Below are positions 1 to 7,251 of a stretch of 16,195 bases of DNA, piece after piece. The stretch comes from Bacteroidales bacterium (GTDB lineage: Bacteria > Bacteroidota > Bacteroidia > Bacteroidales > UBA1556): contig JAGLDA010000110.1 of assembly GCA_023145955.1 (NCBI GenBank), positions 1 through 16,195 on the forward strand, written 5' to 3'. The position numbers and the translations under genes are program-made. Every line of letters starts with the position of its first letter. The stretch's first letter is position 1. The notes beneath the pieces were generated by a model that saw nothing but the letters and a program-made list of their open reading frames with translations, was not told where the DNA came from and did no database searches.

Positions 1-793
1 TACGGAACATCTCAACACCAGTAACTGTAGAAGTTAACTTCTCAGCACCCATGCCAATAATATCTACGGCGTCACCTGAATTAATAATACCAGTTTCAAT
101 TCTACCAGTAGCAACAGTACCACGACCAGTAATAGTGAATATATCCTCAACAGGCATTAAGAAATCTTTCTCAACATCACGCTCTGGAAGCTCAATCCAA
201 GTATCCACTGCGTCCATCAATTCATAAATCTTCTCTGTCCATGCTGGCTCATTATTTAAACCACCAAGAGCAGAACCTTGAATAATTGGTGTGTTATCAC
301 CATCATACTCATAGAAATCTAATAATTCACGAATTTCCATTTCTACTAGTTCAAGTAGTTCTTCGTCATCTACCATATCCACTTTATTCATGAATACAAC
401 AAGACGAGGAATACCAACCTGACGTCCTAAAAGGATATGCTCGCGAGTCTGAGGCATAGGGCCATCAGTTGCAGCAACTACTAGTATAGCACCGTCCATC
501 TGAGCAGCACCTGTAACCATGTTCTTCACATAATCCGCGTGACCTGGACAGTCAACGTGAGCGTAGTGACGATTCTCTGTAGTATACTCTACGTGAGCGG
601 TATTAATAGTAATACCTCTTTCTTTTTCCTCTGGAGCGTTATCAATTGAAGAGAAATCCTTCACTTCTGATAAACCTTTTGCTGCTAAACAAGTAGTAAT
701 AGCAGCAGTCAAAGTTGTCTTACCGTGATCAACGTGACCAATAGTACCGATGTTAACGTGTGGTTTCGACCGGTCAAAATGTTCTTTAGCCAT
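1..793 (-). CDS. tuf: Elongation factor Tu, N-terminal two thirds (3' end outside window)
   Basis: EF-Tu is the GTPase that brings aminoacyl-tRNA to the ribosomal A site. Reading leftwards from the ATG at 793, about 264 codons are present of the roughly 395 usual for the family; the gene runs off the window. The GTP-binding motifs are all visible: P-loop GHVDHGKT at residues 19-26, the switch I stretch ending ERGITI near 58-63, DCPGH at 81-85, and NKVD at 136-139. The switch II region is followed by the start of domain 2 (ITGRGTVATGRIE). Codons favour GGT, CGT and AAC, as expected for a very highly expressed gene. It is the last visible cistron of the tRNA-tuf operon and begins about 50 bases after tRNA-Thr(GGU), with no separate promoter seen. 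Identity is certain. Confidence 0.98.
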   Translation of the reverse strand, partial: MAKEHFDRSKPHVNIGTIGHVDHGKTTLTAAITTCLAAKGLSEVKDFSSIDNAPEEKERGITINTAHVEYTTENRHYAHVDCPGHADYVKNMVTGAAQMDGAILVVAATDGPMPQTREHILLGRQVGIPRLVVFMNKVDMVDDEELLELVEMEIRELLDFYEYDGDNTPIIQGSALGGLNNEPAWTEKIYELMDAVDTWIELPERDVEKDFLMPVEDIFTITGRGTVATGRIETGIINSGDAVDIIGMGAEKLTSTVTGVEMFR

Positions 794-844
794 CTTTATA
801 TATATTTAAGTTAAATAAAAAAATCTTATTCATTAATAATTTAG

Positions 845-916
<72 letters not shown>

Positions 917-925
917 TTTTAAAAG

Positions 926-998
926 AGCGGGAAACCGGGCTCGAACCGGCCACCTACAGCTTGGAAGGCTGTCGCTCTACCAAATGAGCTACTCCCGC
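926..998 (-). tRNA. tRNA-Gly, anticodon UCC
   Basis: This is a cloverleaf of 73 nt on the minus strand. The acceptor is GCGGGAG with TTCCCGC (one G-U pair), the anticodon arm is ACAGC-CTTCCAA-GCTGT (anticodon TCC in DNA), and the T arm is GCCGG-TTCGAGC-CCGGT. The CCA end is not encoded. It is separated from tRNA-Thr(GGU) by only nine bases, so both come from one precursor. It is equivalent to E. coli glyT. Confidence 0.96.
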
Positions 999-1063
999 TT
1001 TTCAGAGTTAAAAACAATAAATCATAAAAAAAGGCTTATAACATAAACCTTTAAGTATGAAAG

Positions 1064-1145
1064 TGGGGAGAGGAGGATTCGAACCTCCGAAGTCTAAGAC
1101 AACAGATTTACAGTCTGCCCCGGTTGGCCACTTCGGTATCTCCCC
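1064..1145 (-). tRNA. tRNA-Tyr, anticodon GUA
   Basis: This is an 82-nt tRNA with a long variable arm, as expected for bacterial tRNA-Tyr. The acceptor is GGGGAGA with TCTCCCC, the anticodon loop is TGTAAAT (anticodon GTA in DNA), and the T arm is GGAGG-TTCGAAT-CCTCC. The discriminator is A and CCA is not encoded. It is equivalent to E. coli tyrU in the same relative position. Confidence 0.96.
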
Positions 1146-1153
1146 GATAATAA

Positions 1154-1176
1154 TTTTTCACTCTTTTAGTGAAAAA
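1154..1176 (-). other. Hairpin in the spacer between tRNA-Thr(UGU) and tRNA-Tyr
   Basis: A perfect 9-bp AT-rich stem (TTTTTCACT with AGTGAAAAA) with a 5-base loop fills much of the 37-base spacer between two tRNAs. No U-run follows the second arm in the direction of transcription, so it is not a classical terminator. A processing or folding role is an inference. Confidence 0.5.
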
Positions 1177-1182
1177 AACTTG

Positions 1183-1256
1183 AGCCGATGAACGGATTCG
1201 AACCGCCGACCGGCTGATTACAAATCAGCTGCTCTGGCCATCTGAGCTACATCGGC
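1183..1256 (-). tRNA. tRNA-Thr, anticodon UGU
   Basis: This is a 74-nt cloverleaf. The acceptor is GCCGATG with CATCGGC, the anticodon arm is GCTGA-TTTGTAA-TCAGC (anticodon TGT in DNA), and the T arm is GGCGG-TTCGAAT-CCGTT (two G-U pairs). CCA is not encoded. It is the first gene of the tRNA-tuf transcript, about 50 bases downstream of the predicted transcription start, and is equivalent to E. coli thrU. Confidence 0.96.
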
Positions 1257-1266
1257 TTCTCAAGTA

Positions 1267-1306
1267 TTACAACACCTAAATGAACATTGTATAGGCCTTG
1301 TTGTAA
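1267..1306 (-). other. Inverted repeat in the 5' leader of the tRNA-tuf transcript
   Basis: An 8-bp perfect inverted repeat (TTACAACA at 1267-1274, TGTTGTAA at 1299-1306) starts almost exactly at the predicted transcription start near 1307. The leader RNA could therefore fold its own 5' end into a stem just ahead of the first tRNA. The function is unknown. Confidence 0.4.
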
Positions 1307-1313
1307 AGGACTG

Positions 1314-1344
1314 CAAATGTACACAAGTTTTTTTAAGCGCCAAA
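1314..1344 (-). promoter_or_regulatory. Promoter of the tRNA-tuf operon (Bacteroidota type)
   Basis: On the minus strand TTTG (1341-1344) is followed after exactly 19 bases by TACATTTG (1314-1321). This matches the Bacteroidota primary sigma factor pattern TTTG-N19-TAnnTTTG in full. The predicted start is about seven bases downstream, near 1307, leaving a leader of roughly 50 nt before tRNA-Thr(UGU). Confidence 0.8.
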
Positions 1345-1412
1345 CAATTTTTTAAAAAAAACACAAATATTTACACAACTAAATTCACAACATTGAGTCA
1401 CAATACTTTAAA

Positions 1413-1709
1413 CTAATTTTTTAACCTTTCTTTATGCCTTATTAGTTGTTTACGGAGGGCTTCTACAGCTAAATCTGTAGACTCTTCAAAAGTTTTAGCC
1501 ACCTTTTTAGCATAAATATCTGCGCCAGGCACATCCAAACGTATTTCTGCTATCTTATTCTCATGCGACTTATCCTTATCCACTTTTAGGTTTACTTCAC
1601 TAGAGGTTATATTATCAAATAAATTATATAATTTCCCAACTTTAGACTCTATAAAATCATCTAATTTTTGGTCTGTTTTGAAATGCAACGAATTAATTTT
1701 TATATTCAT
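1413..1709 (-). CDS. hpf: Ribosome hibernation-promoting factor, short form
   Basis: This 98-residue protein of the HPF/RaiA (sigma-54 modulation, S30EA) family binds the 30S subunit in the mRNA/tRNA channel and silences idle ribosomes. The sequence begins MNIKINSLHF and has the alternating strand and helix pattern of the fold. The conserved C-terminal helix is LAVEALRKQLIRHKERLKN, rich in basic residues that contact rRNA. Its length matches the short form; the extra dimerisation domain of long HPFs is absent. It follows xerC after about 156 bases and precedes the tRNA-tuf operon, an order common in Bacteroidota. No clear TAnnTTTG box lies just upstream, so it may be co-transcribed with xerC. 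A palindrome (AACAATTGTT, 1762-1771) lies in that gap. Confidence 0.93.
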   Translation of the reverse strand: MNIKINSLHFKTDQKLDDFIESKVGKLYNLFDNITSSEVNLKVDKDKSHENKIAEIRLDVPGADIYAKKVAKTFEESTDLAVEALRKQLIRHKERLKN

Positions 1710-1865
1710 ATATATTAAGTTTTAAGTTTAAGCAAATCAAAATATTAATTATGATCTCCTAAACAATTGTTAATAATACTCCTAAAAATTAGTACTTTAA
1801 ACTAAGATAAAAATCCCCCTACACATATATGTAAGATTCTGATAAATCATCTCTTTTCCCAAAAA

Positions 1866-2756
1866 CTAAGCTTTTGGATGAGCTTGTTTGTACACATTTT
1901 TAAGCTTTTCAATAGAGTTGTGCGTATATATTTGTGTCGCTGATAAGCTGGCATGACCTAAAATTTCTTTTATTGCATTTAGATCAGCCCCTTTATTTAA
2001 AAGGTGTGTAGCGAATGTATGACGTAATACATGCGGACTCTTTTTACTATTTGTTGTGACGAGACTAAGATAATAGTTTACTTGACGATAAACAAGTTTT
2101 TTATATACTTTATCCCCATTTTTTGTTAAAAATAAATATTCGCTTGATTTTGCACTATTTACAACTTCCTTTTTTAATGAAATATATTTATCAATTTGTA
2201 GCAAAACATTATTAGAAATAGGAATAATGCGTTCTTTATTTCTTTTTCCAAGAACTTTCAATTGCACCCTATCATGGTCAACATCCTTCTCCTTTATATT
2301 AACTAATTCCTCCACTCTAATTCCTGTTCCATAAAAAAGGTCCAATATTGTTTTAGAAAACACTCCCATATAATCATCAGGAAACTCTACTTCATCCAGA
2401 AGGAATTCCATATTATCCTCTTCGACAAAAACTGGAAGTTTTTTTTCTGTTTTTAAAACATTAATTTTAGTAGCAGGATTTGAGTCTACATTCTGACTTA
2501 TTAAATGAAATTTGAAAAAAGATTTTAGAGTAGTTATCTTCCTATTAATAGTACTATTTGAAATACCTTGCCTATTTAAATACACTATCCAATCACGTAT
2601 TTTGGCAAAATCAGCCTTTAAGATATTATCACTATATATTTCGCTAATAAACATCTGAAACTGCTCCAAATCGCTCCTATATGCATCAACAGTATGTACT
2701 GAATATCTTCGTTCTAACTGAATATAGTTTATAAAATCTAGGATTTCTTTATTCAC
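1866..2756 (-). CDS. xerC: Tyrosine recombinase, XerC/XerD type
   Basis: This 296-residue site-specific recombinase has the usual length for Xer proteins, which resolve chromosome dimers at dif during division. Residues 1-90 form the SAM-like core-binding domain and about 105-290 the catalytic domain. All catalytic residues are visible: R147 in GTGIRVEEL, K171 in GKRNKER, H242 and R245 in HVLRHTFATH, H268 in LGHAS, and the nucleophile Y277 in IYTH. Its place between rpsU and hpf, with no neighbouring integrase-like or cargo genes, fits a housekeeping Xer and not a mobile-element integrase. Whether it is the XerC or XerD partner cannot be decided from sequence alone; the symbol follows the usual naming at this locus. 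Confidence 0.92.
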   Translation of the reverse strand: MNKEILDFINYIQLERRYSVHTVDAYRSDLEQFQMFISEIYSDNILKADFAKIRDWIVYLNRQGISNSTINRKITTLKSFFKFHLISQNVDSNPATKINVLKTEKKLPVFVEEDNMEFLLDEVEFPDDYMGVFSKTILDLFYGTGIRVEELVNIKEKDVDHDRVQLKVLGKRNKERIIPISNNVLLQIDKYISLKKEVVNSAKSSEYLFLTKNGDKVYKKLVYRQVNYYLSLVTTNSKKSPHVLRHTFATHLLNKGADLNAIKEILGHASLSATQIYTHNSIEKLKNVYKQAHPKA

Positions 2757-2802
2757 TGTAATACTTTATATTAATTAAAAACAAGGTGTAATTATAGGGC
2801 AC

Positions 2803-2860
2803 AAAAAAAGCTTTTTCCGTAATTGCATCAACAAAGATAACAATTATAATCGGAAAAAGC
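2803..2860 (-). terminator. Terminator of rpsU, large two-step hairpin
   Basis: Downstream of rpsU the minus strand forms a 10-bp stem (GCTTTTTCCG at 2851-2860 with CGGAAAAAGC at 2810-2819). An inner 6-bp stem (2820-2825 with 2841-2846) follows, and a run of seven U lies directly after the outer stem. This is a rho-independent terminator with a 15-base apical loop. Confidence 0.7.
2832..2839 (-). promoter_or_regulatory. Possible -7 element for xerC inside the rpsU terminator loop
   Basis: The minus strand reads TATCTTTG, a full match to TAnnTTTG, located in the apical loop of the rpsU terminator and about 75 bases before the xerC start. No TTG element is found at the expected 19-base spacing, so this is tentative. 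Confidence 0.35.
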
Positions 2861-2892
2861 CCTCGAAAATTACGTTTAATCTTACCTAAAGA

Positions 2893-3087
2893 TTAGATCT
2901 CTTGGTTTTGTCGCAATTGCTGAACATAAATAGCTTTCAACATTTTCTCACGATTAACCACTGAAGGTTTTTTATAAACTTTACGAGCACGTAATTCTTT
3001 TACAGCACCAGTTCTTTCAAACTTACGCTTTAACTTTTTTAAGGCTCTGTCAATATTTTCGCCTTCTTTGATAGGTACGATAATCAT
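2893..3087 (-). CDS. rpsU: Small ribosomal subunit protein bS21
   Basis: This is the 64-residue S21 protein, a late-joining component of the 30S platform near the anti-Shine-Dalgarno end of 16S rRNA. It opens MIIVPIKEGENIDRALKKLKRKFERTG, the typical S21 N-terminus. The lysine/arginine-rich helices that follow include the KKPSVVNREK stretch found in Bacteroidota homologues. In this phylum bS21 is thought to help hide the anti-Shine-Dalgarno sequence, consistent with the weak ribosome binding sites seen across the window. It has its own promoter box (3159-3166) and a strong terminator just after it, so it is probably a single-gene transcript lying between the stress-protein operon and xerC. Confidence 0.95.
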   Translation of the reverse strand: MIIVPIKEGENIDRALKKLKRKFERTGAVKELRARKVYKKPSVVNREKMLKAIYVQQLRQNQEI

Positions 3088-3158
3088 AATAATACGATCC
3101 TTTCTTATTAATTAAAAAAAATAATTTCGAACTATGAAACAGATCATAATTCGGGCGG

Positions 3159-3166
3159 CAAAGGTA
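3159..3166 (-). promoter_or_regulatory. Promoter -7 element for rpsU
   Basis: The minus strand reads TACCTTTG followed by CCGCCCG, a match to TAnnTTTG about 70 bases before the rpsU start. The upstream TTG element is not well formed at 19 bases. Confidence 0.5.
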
Positions 3167-3222
3167 ATATTTTTTTTACAATATAAGCCTACATTTTTAA
3201 AAGTATTTTCCTACAACTTCAA

Positions 3223-4068
3223 CTATCCTAAACGTTTTCTCTTTATTATTCTATTTGGAACGCTTAAAATAGGAATATTTAATTGCCCTATTAACTTCTT
3301 CGTCAAACTCGTATTAGCAATTATTTTGTCTGAAAAATTACTTTTCATAGAAATAACTAGGTCTATATCCTTAGTGTTTATTGCACTAATTATTTTATCT
3401 ACAGTATTTATTGGCGTCTCCAATTCAGCCTCATGACTGGCTACCTCTACACGTAAACCATGTTTAGTTAGATATGATATTGATTGTTCTTTATACCGCT
3501 CAACTTTGTCATTTAATGTTTTATTTACAAATGATTCTATAATAACTTTTGACCCAAAACTATGAGCAATACTTCTAACTATAGGCAACTTTTGTCTTGT
3601 ATCTTCATTTTCATCAATAAAAATATAAATATCATCAACGTTTCCACTATACAAATAATTAGAAGGGAATATAATTACTGGAGTGTTGCAATTAGCTTGA
3701 ATATATAGCTCAACCCGCCCAAAAAATAATCTTCTTAATAATTTTGTTGTTCTTGGCGACATTAATACTAGGTCAACTTGCAATTCATTTATTAATGTAA
3801 TAGTAGATTTTATAGTATTATCCTTCAAAATTTTAAACTCAAATTTATTTAAAGGCACTTTATCACTATACTCTTCAAAAATATAACTAAAATCAGTCTT
3901 AAGTTTATTATCAACTATATAATTATCTTTGAGGCTTATCTTTCTTTCTGTATTATTTATCACCACAATCGTTACAAACAATTTCTGTTTCGCTGCTAAA
4001 TCAACAGCAAAACGTAATACATTAAACGATGTTGGGGAAAAATCAAAAAAAACTAATACTTCATTCAT
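3223..4068 (-). CDS. Tandem universal stress protein with a degenerate nucleotide site
   Basis: This 281-residue cytosolic protein has two UspA-like domains (about 1-136 and 145-275), like the two other stress proteins nearby. The paralogy is clear from the start (VLVFFDFSPTS), from IDENEDTRQK at 151-160 opening the second domain, and from the ending IPILSVPNR. It differs in the ATP-binding loop. The family pattern G-x2-G-x9-G-S/T, intact in the other two, here reads S104-P-R-T107 then G117-R118, so two glycines and the serine are lost. It probably does not bind ATP in the usual way; this is an inference from the motif. It starts 20 bases after the SPOR-domain gene, so the two very likely share an mRNA. 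No terminator is evident after it. Confidence 0.85.
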   Translation of the reverse strand: MNEVLVFFDFSPTSFNVLRFAVDLAAKQKLFVTIVVINNTERKISLKDNYIVDNKLKTDFSYIFEEYSDKVPLNKFEFKILKDNTIKSTITLINELQVDLVLMSPRTTKLLRRLFFGRVELYIQANCNTPVIIFPSNYLYSGNVDDIYIFIDENEDTRQKLPIVRSIAHSFGSKVIIESFVNKTLNDKVERYKEQSISYLTKHGLRVEVASHEAELETPINTVDKIISAINTKDIDLVISMKSNFSDKIIANTSLTKKLIGQLNIPILSVPNRIIKRKRLG

Positions 4069-4088
4069 GGTTATTTATTGCAAAACAC

Positions 4089-4586
4089 CTATTCAATTTT
4101 ATTGGAATTATTTTCGCCCAATTTTTCTTCAATAATATATGGAATATTAACTTTATCCCTAACAACAAATGCTTGAGGGTAAGTTTTAATTATTTCCTGT
4201 AAATAATGTACAGCATCAAGTTTTGTTCTAAAATCGCCTAGCCTAACCTTAAAATATGGGGAATTATATACTATATATACTTTAACATCCTTATGTTCCA
4301 TTAGGATTTTAGCTTTTTCCATATTTACCTTATCTCTGGAATTAGCTCCTGTAACAGACATTATTTGCAATCTATAGCCCATCTGATAAGGTTTCGCTTT
4401 ATTAACCTCTATTTTTTTATCTAAAAGAGATTGTACATTTTCTTGCTGAAAAATCACAACTTCTCCAACAGTATCTGTAGGAACTATAGCTGTTTTATAT
4501 ATAAAGTTAGAATCAATTGAGGATTGACCAAATAATAAAGTTGAAAACAAAACTAAGAAAAATGAAATAACTACTATACGAATCAT
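4089..4586 (-). CDS. Secreted SPOR-domain protein
   Basis: This 165-residue protein has a signal peptide (hydrophobic residues about 3-19, ending LLFG-QSS) and no lipobox cysteine, so it should be exported to the periplasm. After a linker, residues about 68-146 form a SPOR domain: GYRLQIMSVTG opens it, followed by two beta-alpha repeats with YFKVRLGDFRTKLDA in the middle and QAFVVRDKV at the end. SPOR domains bind peptidoglycan stripped of stem peptides, usually at division septa. The short linker and the lack of any catalytic domain suggest an accessory binding protein. It is preceded by a TAATTTTG promoter box and followed after 20 bases by a stress-protein gene, an unusual pairing of a cell-wall and a cytosolic stress protein. 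The domain call is firm; the role is unknown. Confidence 0.85.
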   Translation of the reverse strand: MIRIVVISFFLVLFSTLLFGQSSIDSNFIYKTAIVPTDTVGEVVIFQQENVQSLLDKKIEVNKAKPYQMGYRLQIMSVTGANSRDKVNMEKAKILMEHKDVKVYIVYNSPYFKVRLGDFRTKLDAVHYLQEIIKTYPQAFVVRDKVNIPYIIEEKLGENNSNKIE

Positions 4587-4611
4587 AAAGTCTTTTTAAA
4601 AATTAGGATTG

Positions 4612-4619
4612 CAAAATTA
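4612..4619 (-). promoter_or_regulatory. Promoter -7 element for the SPOR-usp operon
   Basis: The minus strand reads TAATTTTG (matching TAnnTTTG) about 26 bases before the SPOR-gene start, giving a short leader of around 20 nt. The -33 element is not clear. Confidence 0.45.
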
Positions 4620-4729
4620 CAAAAAAATACGCACTAGCTTATACAAACAGTACTTTGAGTACATATATTACATAGTTTACCTAATGTTCAACATTATGGA
4701 TTATACCAGATAGGATGATAACTAATAAC

Positions 4730-5584
4730 TTATAGACCTGGTCTACTTTTTATCAGCTCTCTATTTGCAATACTAAGAATTGGAATTGGCGATTGATTAA
4801 CAAATTGCTTTCCTTGAGAGCGTAGGTTCCACATCGAACCACCAAGCTCTGCATCTATCATAACAGAAATAAGTCCGGCATCTACCTTTTTAGCGTAGTT
4901 AAGTATAGTTCGTGCGCCATCATCAGTTGTAATATAATGAACTACCACGCTCTTAACTCCATTCTTTTTACAATATATTTCAGCTTGTTCTGTATAGCTG
5001 ATAACTCGGTTCTTTATATTACCTACATTATTAAAAAACAAACCTAAAAGATGTATTTCTGCACCATAAAGGCGAGCTAATTTTACAGAAAGAGGTACTT
5101 TTTGTCGTGTATCAAGCGTGCTGTCTATTGGAATAACTATAGTTTCTAATGCTCGGCTTACTCCTCTATTATGTCTAACGGTAATAACGGGACAAGTAGC
5201 CTCTGCAATAATGTTATTAGCATTAGATCCTAATATATACTTTCTAAAGCCATGTGCGCCATGAGAACCTTCGAATATAAGACTTACTTCTAATTCTTTA
5301 GACATTTCAATAACCTTGTCTACTGTATTACCTTGTACAATAAGAGTATCAATATTATCTTTAGCCGTAGCATCTTCAACGGAAGAAATCAAATCATCAA
5401 ATTTGCTATTAACTTCACTATGAATATCCGCACCTTTTTCTATTCCAAGGTGTTTAGTAGATTTAGAATTTTCCACCCACATTAAAACTAGCTTTGCTCT
5501 AAATTTTGAAGCAACGCTTATAGCATGATCAAATGTATTTTTTGATGATTCGGAGAAATCAATTGCAACGAGAATTTTTTCCAT
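4730..5584 (-). CDS. Tandem universal stress protein, ATP-binding type
   Basis: This 284-residue protein has two UspA-fold domains. Domain 1 begins MEKILVAIDFSESS with the conserved D9. It carries the complete nucleotide-binding motif G106-SH-G109, nine residues, then G119-S120, ending in CPVITVRH. Domain 2 begins near IPIDSTLDTRQK (152-162) and lacks the glycine loop but keeps the closing IPILSIANR. Family knowledge: the G-x2-G-x9-G-S/T form binds ATP, and such proteins help cells survive starvation or redox stress; the exact target is unknown. It lies 88 bases after its closest paralogue (5673-6521) in the same direction, so the pair may be co-transcribed. The two are clearly a tandem duplication. 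Confidence 0.9.
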   Translation of the reverse strand: MEKILVAIDFSESSKNTFDHAISVASKFRAKLVLMWVENSKSTKHLGIEKGADIHSEVNSKFDDLISSVEDATAKDNIDTLIVQGNTVDKVIEMSKELEVSLIFEGSHGAHGFRKYILGSNANNIIAEATCPVITVRHNRGVSRALETIVIPIDSTLDTRQKVPLSVKLARLYGAEIHLLGLFFNNVGNIKNRVISYTEQAEIYCKKNGVKSVVVHYITTDDGARTILNYAKKVDAGLISVMIDAELGGSMWNLRSQGKQFVNQSPIPILSIANRELIKSRPGL

Positions 5585-5672
5585 AACTATATTTTTTTAG
5601 ACTAAAGTTAATTACTATACTATAAATAGACGCTAAATACGATGAATTTCTTTGGTAAATTTCAAATTAATT

Positions 5673-6521
5673 CTATCGTAATTTATAATCATAAATATTC
5701 CTTGAACGTATTGAAAGAACAGGAATAGGGCTATGATTAACCATTTGCTGCGCATAAGGTCCTAAAAATAGATTCATAGGCGCTGATTCCTGATCAGTCA
5801 TAATAGCAATTAAATCGATATTGTTATCTTTTGCAAAATCAATAGTCGCATTGGTAATATTTTCAGCTTCTATTTCATCAACAGAGTATTCAATTTCATT
5901 ACCCTCACAATACTTAATTGCTTGCTTTGTATAATCTTCCACCAAAGACTTTATTGTATCAACTTTAGAAGAGTAGACTGATAAAATCACTAATTCAGCA
6001 CCGGTTGATTTTGCAATATAGCTAGAAAAATTAATCTTCTGCCTTGTATCTCTGGTACTATCAATAGGAAGCAATATTCTCTTTAATGGCTTATTATCAA
6101 TATCAAAATCTCTAAGTGTTAAAACTGGACATTCAGCATGTGCAACAATTTTATATGCATTACTTCCCATCCAAAACTCATCAAAACCTGAGGTGCCATG
6201 TGTTCCAGCAATAATCATACTTGCATCATGATATTTAGCTTGGTTCGTTATTTCTTTAAAAACTTTTCCATTACGCATTTTATATAAAAACTTACCCCCA
6301 GTAAGCTTAGTAGAATACTCATCGATAAGACTTTCAAATCGCTTTTTAACCTCTAATCGAGGATCTGAAGCATTGGCATACACATTAACTGCACTTTTGC
6401 TTTTATCTACCCAAACCATCATAATATTAGCTTGCAGAGCATTTGCAGTCATTACAGCAATGTTAAGAGCACTTATGGCCCCTTCCGAAAAATCCATTGC
6501 TACTATTATTATCTTTTTCAT
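5673..6521 (-). CDS. Tandem universal stress protein, ATP-binding type
   Basis: This is a 282-residue paralogue of the protein at 4730-5584. Domain 1 opens KKIIIVAMDFSEGA (D10) and has the intact ATP motif G106-TH-G109, nine residues, G119-S120, followed by CPVLTLRD. Domain 2 opens LPIDSTRDTRQK (151-162) and ends IPVLSIRSRN, again without its own glycine loop. It is the most upstream gene of the leftward block and is preceded by about 680 bases without a gene. No convincing TAnnTTTG box is visible close to its start, so its promoter remains unassigned. It probably acts in the cytosol as a dimeric stress protein; its precise role is unknown. Confidence 0.9.
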   Translation of the reverse strand: MKKIIIVAMDFSEGAISALNIAVMTANALQANIMMVWVDKSKSAVNVYANASDPRLEVKKRFESLIDEYSTKLTGGKFLYKMRNGKVFKEITNQAKYHDASMIIAGTHGTSGFDEFWMGSNAYKIVAHAECPVLTLRDFDIDNKPLKRILLPIDSTRDTRQKINFSSYIAKSTGAELVILSVYSSKVDTIKSLVEDYTKQAIKYCEGNEIEYSVDEIEAENITNATIDFAKDNNIDLIAIMTDQESAPMNLFLGPYAQQMVNHSPIPVLSIRSRNIYDYKLR

Positions 6522-7201
6522 ACGCTTTAAATTTATTAGTTTGGCATTGTGAAGCCCTATACTTCCTTTATGACAACTACTTATTGCTATTTATACTAAG
6601 CAGCTCTTATTAATCTGTATTTTCTTTGTAATAATCTTTAGAGTATATGCAACCAGTATATCACACAACAATGTTTATTAAAGACTAAATTCTACCAAGT
6701 TAGTTTAATCAATAACCAATTACCTATAATCAATATTCCTTCAGACAACCATTAAACTAAACAGATTCACTAGAAATATTACTATAAATTAATAATCCGT
6801 ATTTGACCGAAGTAAAAGTAATTGTTTTTTTTATAATTTGCTAGTTTTTCATGAACTTTTTTTTATTATTAATAAAAATGCTCTAAAAATATCCGTATTT
6901 ATTATAATAAAAAAACTCTCTCAATACACAATAAATCCACAATACAACAATGTCATAATACCCTGTTGTTGTGTACTATACATTACTTATTAGGGGAATA
7001 ATAAAGCGTTAAAACTAGTTGTAATATTAGATAATAAACTATTATTACAAGCTTAAGTATTTGAGTAGTAACAAATATGAAACTAGCTAAATAACCAATC
7101 TATTTATCATTATTCCATTTTAAATAATAAAACGACATTTGAACAAAATTAATAGCCCATAATTAATAATAAAAATATATTTCAAATTAATAATAAAAAG
7201 C
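6522..7201. other. Long AT-rich intergenic region without a credible gene
   Basis: This separates the leftward stress block from the rightward yceD-rpmF-fabH operon. I see no plausible coding region, tRNA or terminator. It contains two short inverted repeats (6944-6950 with 6966-6972, ACAACAA/TTGTTGT; 7019-7026 with 7043-7050, TTGTAATA/TATTACAA). A 10-base direct repeat ATCCGTATTT occurs at 6795-6804 and 6891-6900. A regulatory RNA or the promoters of the stress genes could lie here, but nothing shows it. Confidence 0.5.
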
Positions 7202-7231
7202 TTGTATTAACGAAATAAATGTTTACTTTTG
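7202..7231 (+). promoter_or_regulatory. Promoter of the yceD-rpmF(-fabH) operon
   Basis: TTG at 7202-7204 is followed after exactly 19 bases by TACTTTTG at 7224-7231, a full Bacteroidota promoter. Transcription should start near 7237. That places the ATG at 7219 upstream of the transcript and makes the ATG at 7252 the true start of the first gene, with a leader of only about 15 nt. Confidence 0.8.
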
Positions 7232-7251
7232 CAGCCCCAAAATTTGAGACT

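Noticed and set aside
1756..1786. Two direct copies of CTCCTAAA upstream of hpf (AGGAG on the minus strand)
   Set aside because: They look like ribosome binding sites but no start codon follows either at a useful distance, and 8-base repeats in AT-rich sequence are weak evidence.
1866..2756. Mobile-element integrase and attachment site next to the tRNA cluster
   Set aside because: A tyrosine recombinase near tRNA genes could mean an integrated element, but the gene lies in the conserved rpsU-hpf context, has Xer length, and no repeated tRNA end or cargo gene is seen.
3134..3436. Open frame of 100 codons on the plus strand
   Set aside because: It overlaps the rpsU promoter region and the end of the stress-protein gene on the opposite strand, and its composition is that of a shadow reading of that gene.
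6944..6972. ACAACAA/TTGTTGT repeat as a Rex or other operator
   Set aside because: The arms are low-complexity, do not fit TTGTTA-N6-TAACAA, and no gene start is near.
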